Shown here piece after piece: positions 1 through 11,860 of a stretch of 64,000 nt of DNA; the stretch's first letter is position 1, and the number at the start of each line of letters is the position of its first letter. Source of the stretch: Stratiolaelaps scimitus (Eukaryota > Arthropoda > Arachnida > Mesostigmata > Laelapidae). Position numbers and translations under genes: made by a program. Where the stretch lies: positions 6,448,001-6,512,000 of the forward strand of contig JABWDB010000008.1 in NCBI GenBank assembly GCA_019614645.1, given 5' to 3'. The notes beneath the pieces were generated by a model, which was not told the DNA's origin, searched no databases, and saw nothing but the letters and a program-made list of their open reading frames with translations.

Positions 1-604
1 ACGCTGATGTTGGGGAACGTCTTGTTGCGCTAGACATATGCATATGGAGGGATATGCGTAGTTGATTATGGATGATTTTTAACTAAATACCCGATGGGAG
101 CAGGAATTCACTGAGAAATTGATTAAAATAGATCGAGAAATACCTGCTTTTTAAACAATGCTCGGGTAGTTCGGGAGTAATTGAATGATTGTTGCAACAG
201 TGTGACTAGACGACTGTGGTTGGTATCACGCTAGCGTCCACTCCAATAAATGCCGGATCCTTTACTTAACCATCTGGGGAGGAAATTGCGTAGAAAATGG
301 GTAACGCCTGAAGCTGTCGTGTTGAACATTCAACGTTGTAGTGCTCCGCACTCTCTGCCGTCAACTGTGTGTTGTGTCGGCAACGTGGCATGTCGAGTCG
401 TCGATCATTTCGCCAGACTGCACTTTCGGATTTGGCTCGAGCCGAAACTTGATCAAGGCGTCCATGACCTGACCTAATTAAATTTACCAAATTGCCCAAA
501 GCCGTGGCTCTCGAAGGATTACAGCATGCCCGTGCTGCATTATCATAGCCCAAACTCGTATGTAGCGAATCGAATTTTGTGTGTATGCATGCATATACGT
601 AGGC

Positions 605-623
605 AGAGAGAGAGAGAGAGAGA
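605..623. repeat. (AG)n microsatellite
   Basis: About nine uninterrupted AG units; a second short gagagagag run lies at about 664-673. Confidence 0.95.
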
Positions 624-740
624 TAGTTTCGATTTCGGGGGAGTTTCTCGAAATTGCAGCACCAGAGAGAGAGACTAGTGATGAAAGCCAAGTTGTAGAG
701 GAATTAATCATAAGAAGAATAACGTGACTATTTATGGGAT

Positions 741-760
741 TTATTATTATTATTATTATA
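741..760. repeat. (TTA)n microsatellite
   Basis: About six TTA units. The same motif recurs at 18811-18826 and 50058-50073. Confidence 0.95.
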
Positions 761-2413
761 GTCCAACGATATTTAAAGGGTTGTCGGCTGGCGAACGTGC
801 CGAATAAAAATAAAATACAATATATTTTCCTGGCTGACTCACAGCGAATTTAACGCCCACGGTACTGCTTTCGGCATTGCTTCATAAGACAAACATACCT
901 TGGCGCATATTTATAAGTGACGAGTGAAAACAGCACGCAGTGATGGTGATCAAGCGTATTGTCAAGGAAGCTAATAACTTGTAACTGCTGTGGAAAGAGA
1001 GTGCCGAAATACTATTCGCCAGCTGGGTGACACCCATCAATAATCATGACTTAGCAGAATTCGATCAGTTAACACGCTAATAATAACATGCAAATGAGTT
1101 GAAAGATGAAAACATCGTGGCCAGAGACATTATTAGAATCAACTGCATATAGTCATAAGTCGCTATTATCGACACCTATGCATGATATATTCGTGAGTAG
1201 CTGGAACCTTCATTTTTCACATAGAGTGAACGTCGTACGCCTTCGTCTGGTGGCAAGATTACCCAAGGTAATGGGTCGATTATATGATACTTTTGTTACT
1301 ATCATTATTATAATATCAGCATATTTACTAAATCGCGGCAAATTTCTCTAAACAGCTTGCGACGCCCCGCTCAGAGCAGCCACTGGGGCTGACTGACTGT
1401 AGGTTATGCCTACCTAGCACCCGGTCTATATTTATGCTTCCCTATGTGAATTTCAGCCTGAGCATTTTCGTTCTGAAATGGTTATGGACCACTAGTCAGA
1501 AGTCTGCGCGGCGGCCTCACGGCGACAATCACGTCCGCACTCGCCTACAGAGCCCCGCGGTCATTCTAGATATTATTTCGTCTAGACGTTATCACATTGA
1601 CGTTTGTAACCCGTGAATGATCACGTATCAACAAGACACGTTGGTGATGATCAAGCGGCTATAGCGCCAGACATTCGCGGCGTTACCGCCCGGCCGGTTC
1701 GAAGAGATCGCTGTCTCGAAATACAACCTAGCACATCTACTTAGGCGAAGTTCCACGTGGACACTTTGGCTGGACAACACTTCGAAACTTGATAAATCTC
1801 CTTGCCAATTAGGCCGCTATACAGGTGTACTGCATATTCCGTTATGCTAAATAGACAGTTAGTGATGAATCCGCCGGTGGATCGATATGCCTCTCCTTCT
1901 AGTCGTGCAACGCCGTTTAGGACCTTCGGGTCAGGTCGTTTGTTTGACTTCACATGCGTCCGGCAGCGCTCAGCGGCGAAGGTTCTGTGGCCGCATCCGC
2001 GCTCCCACGGTGCGGTGGGTGATATCGCCGGCGAACGTGCGCCGCACTAGCCCTACTTAAATGTCGAGCCATGTATCGTAGTTCTGAGCTAAATCCGCTT
2101 TCCGACAGATAGTTCTCCACCTGTTCCGGCACCCCGCAATGCAGAGGCCGGCAGCTTGTTTCTGATTAGCCCACGGAAGCATCGTAACTTCTCGCTGTGG
2201 TCAGCAGGGAACGAAACGGGGAATTGATTGACAACTATCTTCGATCGTAACAGATCGGATGACTCTCGTGACTCTCGCTATTAGAGCGGTCTGATATAAT
2301 GAGCGTTTAGTTTGCCCGTAGCGGAACAGGCCGAAGGTAAATAGTATTTATGATGATCTAATTATTATATATATATTGTATTAACACATACAATAATATG
2401 AAATAACCTGCAA

Positions 2414-2965
2414 TTGCCTACTTCTATTATCTACGCTGTATACAATATGATGAATTCGGCAAAAATGTCTCCTTTGACGATGAATCTTGATCCGAATCAT
2501 TGTTCTTCTCTATCAAGCACCGGCTGTGGTATACAACAGGAGCTTCGCTTAGCCAGGGAACGACTGATACAAGAAGGTCACGATTTTGACAGGCCTGCGT
2601 CCTTACCGAATCTCGTCCAGTTTCTTTTAACTGATAATTATTATTTTGCTGTTTTTTTGCACAGTCATAGGACAAACATCGTAACTGGTGATAGATTAAG
2701 GCAGGACGAAAAAAGAAAAACGCAATTAATGGCTATTTGGAGATTACAGCATCTTGTTGCCTCCTATTTCGATCTGGAATGCAGGATCGGTTGCTCAGTG
2801 ATTCTATTTATATTGAATAAATTCGTGATACGTATTCGAGCTCTGAAGGTGGTTACAAACGCGTATGGAACATTTAAGCTTGTCCATCACAATGGAAGTA
2901 CGCAGCTCGATGGTGTAGTGGTATTACACAGTAAATTATATTACGCTGCTAGGCAACGGTTTTGA
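2414..2965 (+). other. 183-codon open frame in AT-rich DNA, unrecognised
   Basis: This frame begins at ATG 2414 and ends at TGA. Its length is notable because the surrounding DNA is AT-rich and stops are frequent. The segment around codons 37-75 (starting GIQQELRLARERLIQEGHDF) has helix-like, charged composition that looks more protein-like than the rest. A pyrimidine-rich stretch (ttgttcttctctatcaag) just before it could be a splice acceptor, but no good donor follows. In a 64-kb window one frame of this length is expected about once by chance. I recognise no family. It could be a lone exon, a decayed pseudogene or chance. Confidence 0.12.
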
Positions 2966-3230
2966 CAACGCACAAACGCCGACGCCACATGTGCCTAGTA
3001 CGCATTTCTAAACACCTCTGTGTAGAAAATTCGTGATATTCAACGAGCAATGGCATGAATGACGCGCTGTTATCCTCATAGGATCTATGTGTGCGTTTGA
3101 TGGCCAAAACACGAGAAATGTCAGGGGAATGAAATTCTGCCAAACCACCCTGTTCTCTATGCTAACCCGGTCGTAACTGGTCTCTAGTTGAAGGAGCGGA
3201 GTAGAGGAGAAACAGGACAACGTCGAATGG

Positions 3231-3741
3231 ACGCGTAGAGATAGTGAGGCTCTCTCTTTTTTCCTTTGCCCGCGACAAAAAGGCGACTTTCAAGGCATCT
3301 CTCTCATGCTCGCCTGCTACGCCACTCGCAAGGCCTTGTTAGGTGGCGGGCAGCGAGCAGTGAGGAGCTTCGAGAAGCGAGCGATAGCTTTGGGGCTCAG
3401 AGTTTCACAGCATTGTCGGCATTTTCCTCTTTTTGCCATCTCCCGTTGGTTTTATTTCTCCAAAGAGGTCACTCTTCCCCTCTCGACATCGTCTGTTACG
3501 GCGGCTTTTTTGTGGGGAAACGAGTCCCCTTTGCCCCACGGGGCGGAAAAGAACGCGCGAGGCGGAGAGGTCAAGATGCCTTGTGATATTTACTACCCGA
3601 AAAGCTCTGGCCAAGAGAAGAACGGATACACGAACACTTCTTGAACGTTTTCGAGTGTCGATAAAACTGGAAGAGCTGGCGCGACATTGTCGTCGCTACA
3701 ATGAAACCAGAAAAGCTAAAAACGAAAAGACAAAAAAAAAA
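3231..3741. other. Small GC-richer island ending in an A-run
   Basis: Composition changes near 3240 (ctctctcttttttcctttgc) and back after a ten-base A-run (3732-3741) that ends an A-rich stretch. Several overlapping frames of about 100 codons exist on both strands and none is recognised. The shape (GC-richer body plus terminal A-run) could be an old retroposed transcript, but no clear flanking duplication is visible. Confidence 0.25.
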
Positions 3742-3966
3742 CAGTGATGCTGTCACCGTAGCTGGTGGACTGTGGTTGAAAATTTGCTCGACTACTTAAT
3801 CAACATCGGCAACATCGAGCAAAACCCATCGACCAGTGTACCTAGTGACATCAATTAGAAAGACTCTTCAGTATTGGCGTTCTATAAATAACGAGCGTGT
3901 GTAATATATTTGCATTATCCTGCAAACCCCGACCATTATGAAGTGTTGTGAATGGGGGTAATGTAT

Positions 3967-4120
3967 GGGGTAAAAGGTAAAGGTTTATTGGTTTATTAAA
4001 GGAGCTGCAATTTTACAATGCTTAAGCTCTCTTATATGTCATCACGCAGCGGGGCTCGAACCTGCGGCTTCTGGCTTCCGTTAGCCAGAGACCACTTAGC
4101 CGTCCAAGCCACCTTGCTGA
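3967..4120 (-). mobile_element. tRNA-derived SINE-like element
   Basis: Read on the minus strand, this begins with a tRNA-like head. It has an A-box-like CGGCTAAGTGG (4102-4092), an anticodon-arm-like hairpin CTGGCT/AGCCAG (4088-4071), and a near-perfect B box GGTTCGAGCCC (4062-4052), 29 bases after the A box. The expected acceptor stem does not pair, so it is not a functional tRNA. A non-tRNA body follows, then a tail of short repeats (CCTTTACCTTTTACC, about 3984-3967), as in tRNA-derived SINEs with repeat tails. No clear target-site duplication was found. The family cannot be named without a repeat search. Confidence 0.6.
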
Positions 4121-4129
4121 GTTGGACGG
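4100..4129. repeat. 8-bp inverted repeat overlapping the SINE 5' end
   Basis: ccgtccaa (4100-4107) and ttggacgg (4122-4129) are exact reverse complements with a 14-base loop. One arm lies inside the tRNA-like head and the other outside it, next to the AT-rich hairpin. Confidence 0.8.
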
Positions 4130-4138
4130 TCTATATTG

Positions 4139-4175
4139 ATATAATATATAGACTGGTAATGTCTATATATTATAT
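4139..4175. repeat. Perfect 15-bp AT-rich inverted repeat (hairpin)
   Basis: The arms atataatatatagac (4139-4153) and gtctatatattatat (4161-4175) are exact reverse complements separated by a 7-base loop (tggtaat). A third related segment, gtctatat at 4129-4136, could pair with the first arm instead. The hairpin lies directly upstream of the SINE head. Confidence 0.9.
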
Positions 4176-4904
4176 TGTACCCTTGGATTGTTAGCCAAAC
4201 AGGTATGGCTACTGTGGATTATTCATTGTAAGCAATAATTACGCTCAACGTTAACCACGGAAGAAAATTATAATTACGCTTGGGTGAGAAAATCCTCGAT
4301 ATTATGTAACATCTGCGAACCATCTACGCCCTTCCATATATTCTATAAATGGGCGCGATTTTCGATTAGAGCCTCCTGATGCCACGACCACAAAATTTCA
4401 GTATGCAAACCTCTCGAGACCACGTATTTCTTCTTCAGTACAACCTTGCTTGGACTCGAGGCCAAATTCAGCGAACGTCTGTTTTATTTGTAGTGCTATA
4501 ATATCTATGAGCGAACCCTCGGCCCGCCGCAGGTCTCGCGAGCACGCAAGCAGCGCGTCAATCTAAATACGATCACGTAATCGCCACAATCGCGTCTTAT
4601 GGGAATTGGCAGGTAGCTGCCTGCGTCAGCTCTACCAGAGGTGCGAGCCCCCAATACCGTATAGGACTTGAGGTATTTGAATGGGTCAATGTAGAGTAGT
4701 GACGAAGCGGGCGGGACGGCGGTGCAAAGGCCACGACGTGGTCCCAGATACGAGAACGGTAATGGAAATGCGGGAATGTCGGGGTACGGGAGAGCCGTAC
4801 GGTACGCCACTTAGGACAAAATCGTGTGAGGGCCGATCTAAGGTAGCCTTCGGAGATCAGGTCAGGTTTCAAAGCCTTTCATTGCTGGAAGCAGTCAATA
4901 TTAG

Positions 4905-4939
4905 ATGCCAAACAAACCGCTTGATTGTTGGTTTGGCAT
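4905..4939. repeat. 9-bp inverted repeat
   Basis: atgccaaac (4905-4913) and gtttggcat (4931-4939) are exact reverse complements with a 17-base loop. No element was recognised around it. Confidence 0.8.
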
Positions 4940-5064
4940 AATAACCGATTGTCCTTGAACTATGTCGCCTATTATTGATATTATATGTACTATTAGTAAT
5001 ATTATTACGGATAGATCAATTCACCCTTCATCCGCGTTAGGGTGAAGTCTCAGACTATACATGC

Positions 5065-5080
5065 ATATATATATATATAT
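5065..5080. repeat. (AT)n microsatellite
   Basis: Eight AT units following a catgcat sequence. Confidence 0.95.
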
Positions 5081-6050
5081 TCCTCCTATTTTTGTAACAT
5101 TGTTGATCACGGGGACCAGAAATGCGAGTAGTTCTTTAGCGTGAGCTCGTCAAGAGTGTACTGGCCTTTCTGCCAGCTGTTCCCCTAAGTGACAGTTTAG
5201 CGTATGCTAAATGCAATTTATCGCCTACATATCGTTATTTTTCCAGCCAGTATTCGAGAGGTGGTGATTCGATCAGTTTCCTTTAGCAGCAATCCAGATA
5301 TACTCCAAATATATTCATCCAAAGCCACTTAGTCCACATCACACATATCTGTCATATGGTCCGGATACGAGGCATGAGTCCCCTTCCGCATTCGGTTATG
5401 AGTTGGCGGATCTGAACTCCTAGATCTGTCCCACTGTTTGCCCCCTCGCTTACCACTGTCACCACTTTGCATATCTGCATCAACGTTGCTCGACATATAC
5501 TGGTGTTCGACAATCGACTACGGGGACGAGGACGACGGTGGGGAATTGGGCCCTGCGAGAGCCTCTCCTTGGTGGACCCCCCCGCCTGGCAAACGTCGAT
5601 CGAAGCGGAGCCTAACAGAGATATCCAACATTTGACAATCCGCGCAAGTAGTCCTTTCTGTGACGCTTATAACGTGGGCTATGACGGATATATGATAGCA
5701 AGCATCGGTAATGCTGTCGAACTGTGGTGTCGATGCGACCCAATCGGAGTATAGCGCTTTCAGCCAATGACACCTATAGGAACATAACAAGTATTAGCGT
5801 TACTGCACATGGTTTGATTTCATAGAAAGATAGCCCTCCGAGTACGGCTCTTGGATAAGGTCACACCCCGTGATGATTTCGTATGCTCAGCAACGTCATA
5901 CGTCTCTGTCTATATAGTATATACAGAACGGGAACGGGAAATTATGATTGATTAGACGCATTCGTATATGTCAAACTTTTGTAAAACGCGGTGAGGACTG
6001 CAAAGTTGCTGAACATAATGGAAATCATTAAATTGCCCCATATAGGACGT

Positions 6051-6073
6051 GATTCCATTCAGTGAATGGAATC
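6051..6073. repeat. 10-bp inverted repeat with 3-base loop
   Basis: gattccattc (6051-6060) and gaatggaatc (6064-6073) are exact reverse complements around agt. This is a compact hairpin in otherwise plain sequence. Confidence 0.85.
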
Positions 6074-6572
6074 CAACTGAATAAGATCACCGATGGTTTC
6101 AGCACGTCTAAACATCGTATGGGCTAATCTTATAGAGGGAAACGCCACCGGCTCCGAACTACTATGCCCAGGTACCACCTCCCAAATCACATCTCACAAA
6201 TTTACCCTACTCGGCCAAACCTTGAAAGATAAACAAATCGCCGATACGCCTCTCGAATCAAAAATATTTCATTGTTTCTGCAATATTTCGTATCATCGTG
6301 AAGTCTGTGCAAAGAGACCCTGCCGCCGAACTGCCGACTTGAATTACACCTTGTCACCATCAACGCACAAGTACCACGTTGGCCCGGCAGAGACTAACAG
6401 CAAAAGATAATAAGCTGGACACGCGCAGGTCGATACGGAGAGGTCAATGGAGCTGACCGGCGGACCATAGTGGATATTGAGTAATGAGGCGTCGATTGCG
6501 CCCGCGAGGTGAGAGTGCCTGTTCGCAGTGGCCGGACGTGTAATGGCGACAGCGTCCGAACTATAGAATGCC

Positions 6573-6606
6573 AGAAGAGATGTAGAGATGCGAGAAGAGA
6601 TGTAGA
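6573..6606. repeat. 20-bp-period tandem duplication
   Basis: agaagagatgtaga occurs at 6573-6586 and again at 6593-6606. Two units with small differences in the spacer suggest a recent replication-slippage duplication. Confidence 0.8.
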
Positions 6607-7471
6607 CCTATCGTATACTGGGCATTGAGTTCTACTGATAGGAGATGCGAAGGGGACAAATAACCAGCGATTATAATACATTTCTCACAAAATGCCACCC
6701 AGGGAGTTGTCAGTGCGGCAGATCTGATTTAAGAACGGCACGGTTCATAAGCGAGTTGGCGTATACGCTTAATCAGAGCAGTGTTTACAGTCATATTTGT
6801 GGATACTGTTGCTGTGTTTGGCTATGCGGCGAGCTTTGCTATTATTTAGTAAATGTTTGAGATGACATTCCGTAGTAGGAGTAACCCGATTCATAAGACG
6901 ATTTAATGTAAAATGTTCATTAAAATGTGCAATTACTAATCGAATATTGCGCTATGTCAAACACGTGTACACGTGGACGATCTGTTCTTCGGCACGTCAC
7001 GACGCGTTGGATTAGCCTATGGACACAATTGCATATAGCAAAGTTGGCCAATTATTGTCTTCCTGAGACTCGCAAACGTCATCATCATCGAATCAGGCCG
7101 TCGTTGTCCGTTGTTCCTTGCTTTGGATGTCAGCATGTCGACGTGATTCGCCCACAGAACGCGAAACACGTACATAATAATAATCGCAGGAATAAGAACT
7201 GCAACGCGTCTCGATTTCAATTTTCGTTGCATACGGACGGAGACAAACAGTCACTCGGCTGTCTATCGGCCATCTACAATCAATCTGCAATGCTGCATCG
7301 TACTTGTTGGCGGAGCGTTATTGGAATATCCTATTGCATACGATGTGTCTGCGCGAAGGCGAACTACGTTGAGATGAGTACACTTGGGTGGAATACGCAC
7401 ACAATTGCTAGTCGAGTCGGCTAAACATTTTGTATGTATAGTACTACTTCGTGGCGGCTTCAAGTTCAACG

Positions 7472-7484
7472 CACACACACACAC
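7472..7484. repeat. (CA)n microsatellite
   Basis: Six and a half CA units; another lies at 7915-7928. Confidence 0.9.
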
Positions 7485-7914
7485 TCATGATTCGCAGAGT
7501 GTCTTGCAAGATTCGGTCCCATTCGTGATGATGGTGTAAAGAGAACCAAAGCAAATGGGGAGCCCCTCAGTTCCCCGCTTCGCCCGCTCTGCAGCGATCG
7601 ATGCTGTAAGGGGCGCGGCGAGGATTTCTTTTCTAGCGACGACAAAAGATCCACTTCCCTGATAATGCATAACGTGTAAAGGATGAACACTGTTAAGAGA
7701 AGCTGGACATGTCTGTTCTAAACGCCCTTGTAGATGAGATAAGCGAGACTTTCTCTTGGTGGCAGTGATCGAATTTACAACGACGCCAGCCAACGAGATA
7801 TGAGGTTCCGTATAAGTCGCTCGTGGCCCACTTGCAGATTTCTAGCAATAATTGACTTAGTTTGGGTATTTTCAAGCTTCGACTGAGAGATATGAACATG
7901 TCTATACAACTGTA

Positions 7915-7928
7915 ACACACACACACAC
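7915..7928. repeat. (AC)n microsatellite
   Basis: Seven AC units. Confidence 0.9.
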
Positions 7929-8399
7929 CGTTAACTTGTACTCAACGCGCGCCAGTCACTGTGAACCTGTTAATTTTGCAGATTACGATGTTTAATTAGG
8001 TAGCAATGGCCATTACAATGGCGCACAGAGAGCAATCATTGCAATAACTACTATTTTTGACCGATTTTTTTTTCAAATTAGATGTGTTTTTTTTCGAACT
8101 AAAAAAACTTTTTTAAATTAAAAACCTACACCGTACATCTGGAGGATCTGTCATCGAAAATAAATTCCAGGCTCGCTGCATTTCTCGCTCACTTCTAACT
8201 ACAATTTTCAACGGAAATTTTTGTATGTGCATATGCATAACAAAGTATGTGCACCTGCAGCTGTACAGCGGAAAATCTTTTGGCTCTCACTCTGGTGCGC
8301 TCACGCAATCATGAATCATGTCCACACGCGGCTTTACACATCCGCCAGCCACCGCCACTTTCCATGGTGTTTGATTAATGTCTAGCCTATTAAAATCTG

Positions 8400-9560
8400 T
8401 CAAACACGGAAGATAGCCATATTCCCAGGCCAGCAGCACCCGGTTCTGTTTCCGTTCCATCGGCTCGTTCAGTAGCTCTAGGTGGCCGTTTATTCAGCAC
8501 CCTGTCGTCCGTAGGGGACGTATCGAAAATGGGCAAATGAGCCCGAATATGGTGGACCGAAGCGACACGTTCGTGGAGGTGTTCACCCACTGCTACAGCT
8601 GATCCTATCGACGTCGAATGAGCAAAGGCATACACAGCCAGATGCCCTCGTTGGCGGAGAGGTGTGTTTGCCGAAAAGATGACCCGCCCGAGGTGGGGTC
8701 GCGCGACGATCGCAAGTAAGCGGTAGGGAGAGATGGAGAGCGAGCGCGAGCGAGACAGATAGAGAGAGCTGTCTCTGTACGGGTTGGACCAGGTGGGCCT
8801 CGCCCGGGACCGCTACCCGGTGGCTCTCCGCGTTCGCTACTCGGGCTAAGTTAATGCGCTCCTCAAACACAACGACACCGCACATAGGAACCCGGCCCCC
8901 AATTTCGTTCCCTTCCGATGAAGAAAGGCCTCATCGTCGCGTCGGTTCCCGTGGAAAGGCGATGTGGGGGGGCCGCGCGCGGGTACAAGGAGCCAAATCA
9001 GTTCTCTCTCACCCCGACGAGGCGTACGGCGGCGGAGGCGGCAGCGCCGGGCCTGAGTTAATGGGTGATGACGGGACACACGTGATGGCGGCGCTACTGA
9101 TTTTTAGAGGAGAGGTGGCGCACTTTACGCCCCTTATGGCCCGCCCGACTCGCCGGGATCCCGCTGGACAGCTTTTCGACTTCGTCGGCAGACACAGAAA
9201 TAACCGCGCTGGGGACGGCGCACAAGGGACTGGGAAAGGATAAGTATTATAGTGAAACTGGCTCAATGGCGCTCCTGCAACTAGGACAAGAGTTTTGTTT
9301 CCTACGTCCCCGCAAGGCGGGGGCTCCAGAGCCCCGGGGGCGAGGGGCCACTGCCGGAGTTCTGTTGTCGTGGTCTTTGTCTGTGTGTATGACGATGGCG
9401 GTCTTCGCCACGCTCTTCGCCTGCGTCTGCCCACAGTTGCCGCTGTCGTCACCGCCACAACGAAGTGGGAACCCACCAAGCAGCCCCCGTGGGGAAAACC
9501 CACTCTGGGATCAGAGACTGCAGTGCTAGAAGGAGTAGCACTGCACATGGGAAAGTGGGG
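8400..9560. other. GC-richer block, no recognised gene
   Basis: Overlapping frames up to about 180 codons lie on both strands with low-complexity content. A small exact inverted repeat ggggctc/gagcccc is at 9320-9335. This may be regulatory or untranslated exon sequence, but nothing proves it. Confidence 0.4.
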
Positions 9561-9599
9561 TAGTGGCTGGCTGCTAATTTGTGGACTTATAGTTAAGCG

Positions 9600-11860
9600 G
9601 CTTATCGGCTAGCAGCAGAGCGGAGTCGTTGACTGCGCCGACAACACAGCGGCGCAGTCAGTGCTTTAACCATTCTTCGAAGTGGCTAAAAATGGACCAG
9701 ATACATAGGCAATGCCCAGCCTACCACGGGTTACGCCCCTAGGCTTGCTGTTGCCTGGCGTTTCGTGGCAAGCAAGGAAGCTCATTCTGCCGACGTTCAA
9801 TGCTGCTTGGCCGACCGAGAGACAGCGGAGACAGAGCGCGGCGTATGGGGCCTGCAGTCGCGGTTCTCGCTCCAGAATGGCCAACGGCCGCCCGCAGCGG
9901 TGAGTCGATAACGACAACGTTCAAGTACCGGATGGGCTAAACACGGCCAAATGCACCAAGATTAAACTGGAAAGTATTTTTTTATCACCGGAACACTTGG
10001 GTGTAATGGAAGGGGACACAGTATGAACATCTGTATGTATAAGGATGAGTGGATATATCTTACTACGACCCTGTCGCTCTGGCACAAGGTGCTGGTCGCG
10101 ACCATCTGATCGTTCTGGTTGATGGCGTTGCTATAACACTGGTATTGACAGAATGTACACGATGACTTGTTATTGGCCGCCACCGGGTGATCGCTAGACA
10201 AACGTTAGGCTCTCCGTTATCAAGACGCTTCTACCTTTATTATTATTATACCCACAGCACGCTGTGTTGTATATCCTAAATGTTATATGTCCGATACTAT
10301 CATAATATTGAATTCGATATAGACGGCCATTGAGTAACAGGCCAAGGGTAGCGGGTGTGGGGTTCGGTCGTCCGCAATGATGTCCTGTTGCCAAATTAAA
10401 CTTACACAGTATACAGGGGTCGCGAGTTAGACAAATCAAGACAGTATGAACAGTACAGGCCACCACCCTTGTCAACGCTCCTCCTAAAGCTCCATGCGTG
10501 CGGCAATACACATCGAAGATGGAAGACACTCAATTTCTCTACGCCGACCTACCCCCGCGCGTGTCCCCCGTGAGTGGTACGCGCTCATCGTCGTGCGTAC
10601 GCATGTCATAAATATGAGACGACTCTCCAAGGTAATGCCACAGAGTGGGTTATGTCGACGTTATCCGACCACGGCGGAACGCTCAACGTTCCATAACGGC
10701 TTAGGCAAGGGATGGTATTTGTATACAATAATACTATCTAATTTTAGATATGGATCTTGTATCAGCTGCGCACGGGATGAAGCTATGCAGACGCACGCGA
10801 ATCCATGAATAATCGAAACAGCCAACATGCATTATTATCATAGACATTAGGTCTGGACTATTGATTCACCTGCCTTAAAAAATATAGCATCGTCCTTTGC
10901 CTAAACGACTAGACTACAACGAGAACTACTACTGCCACTATTATAATACTATGTATATACACGAAGCAGAGATGTGATCTAATCGCCCTGAGGACCTGCA
11001 TTGACCGCACCGTAACCGGTGGTCAAGGGCATCGGGACATTATTGTGAAGTTAAATATGCCACAATGGACCTCTCCTCACTTCTATGTATAGTCGATTCG
11101 TCAGGTAAAACAGCATTATTGGCTACATTCATCGGCATCATGAAGCATTTCATCGGTCAGTGAGTCATATGTATGTAATTACGCTGCATCTAATCGTGGT
11201 CAATTTTCATTATGTACGAGTTGAGATGAATTAAACGTGAACGAGCCTCCTTTAGGCGGACATCCTTTATGGCTCCGGTGTTCCGTGCTGTCTAGACAGC
11301 GCAGCGATGCATTGATTTACAACGGGCGGCCACGTGTGTGAGAAACAGAGAAGAATCATGCCTGAAATCAAATTCCCCGGGGGTCACTTAGCAGCGCGGG
11401 CAACTGCTGCAGGTGCTGCAATGAGGCATTCGAATTTCAACCTTATTGCTTTTCACTTGTCATCCTGTCGACGCCACGAAGTCGATCGCCACTGTGTGCA
11501 AAGGCACAGATTGTCTAGCATGTCTACGAATATCCGCACATTGATGGAACACTATTATATATAGAGCGTATGCCATGTCGATACCGTATTCTCGTTCCAT
11601 TTGCCAATCATTCTGTCCGCAACTATATCGTTTGCATTGGCCAGCATCAACACATTAACAACTGATGAACCTGATGAAGGATATTAAATGAGGCCCATCT
11701 GCATCTATCCTCTACTGCAACAGCTCAGCCTATGCTGTCATGTCAGAGAGTGCATGGGACAACGTCGTCTATAAATGGGCGCTCCCCTCGTATGGATTCC
11801 TCTTCGTCTCTAGTCTCGTGGGCTTAGAGCGGTGTTCAAAGGCCCTGGTTTGGTTATACT
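9600..11860. other. No gene seen
   Basis: Mixed sequence without recognisable coding, RNA or repeat signal. Confidence 0.6.

Larger units (their letters stand above)
1..2413. other. No gene seen
   Basis: Mixed composition with many stops in all frames. Apart from the two microsatellites listed, I see nothing functional. Confidence 0.6.
4180..8380. other. No gene seen; mixed composition
   Basis: Holds the listed microsatellites and small inverted repeats, plus a T-run/A-run zone at about 8057-8125. A 165-codon frame at 6927-7424 has no recognisable domain. Confidence 0.6.

Noticed and set aside
9009..9548. 179-codon frame on the minus strand
   Set aside because: Low-complexity Thr/Ala/Pro content in GC-rich DNA with equally long frames on the other strand.
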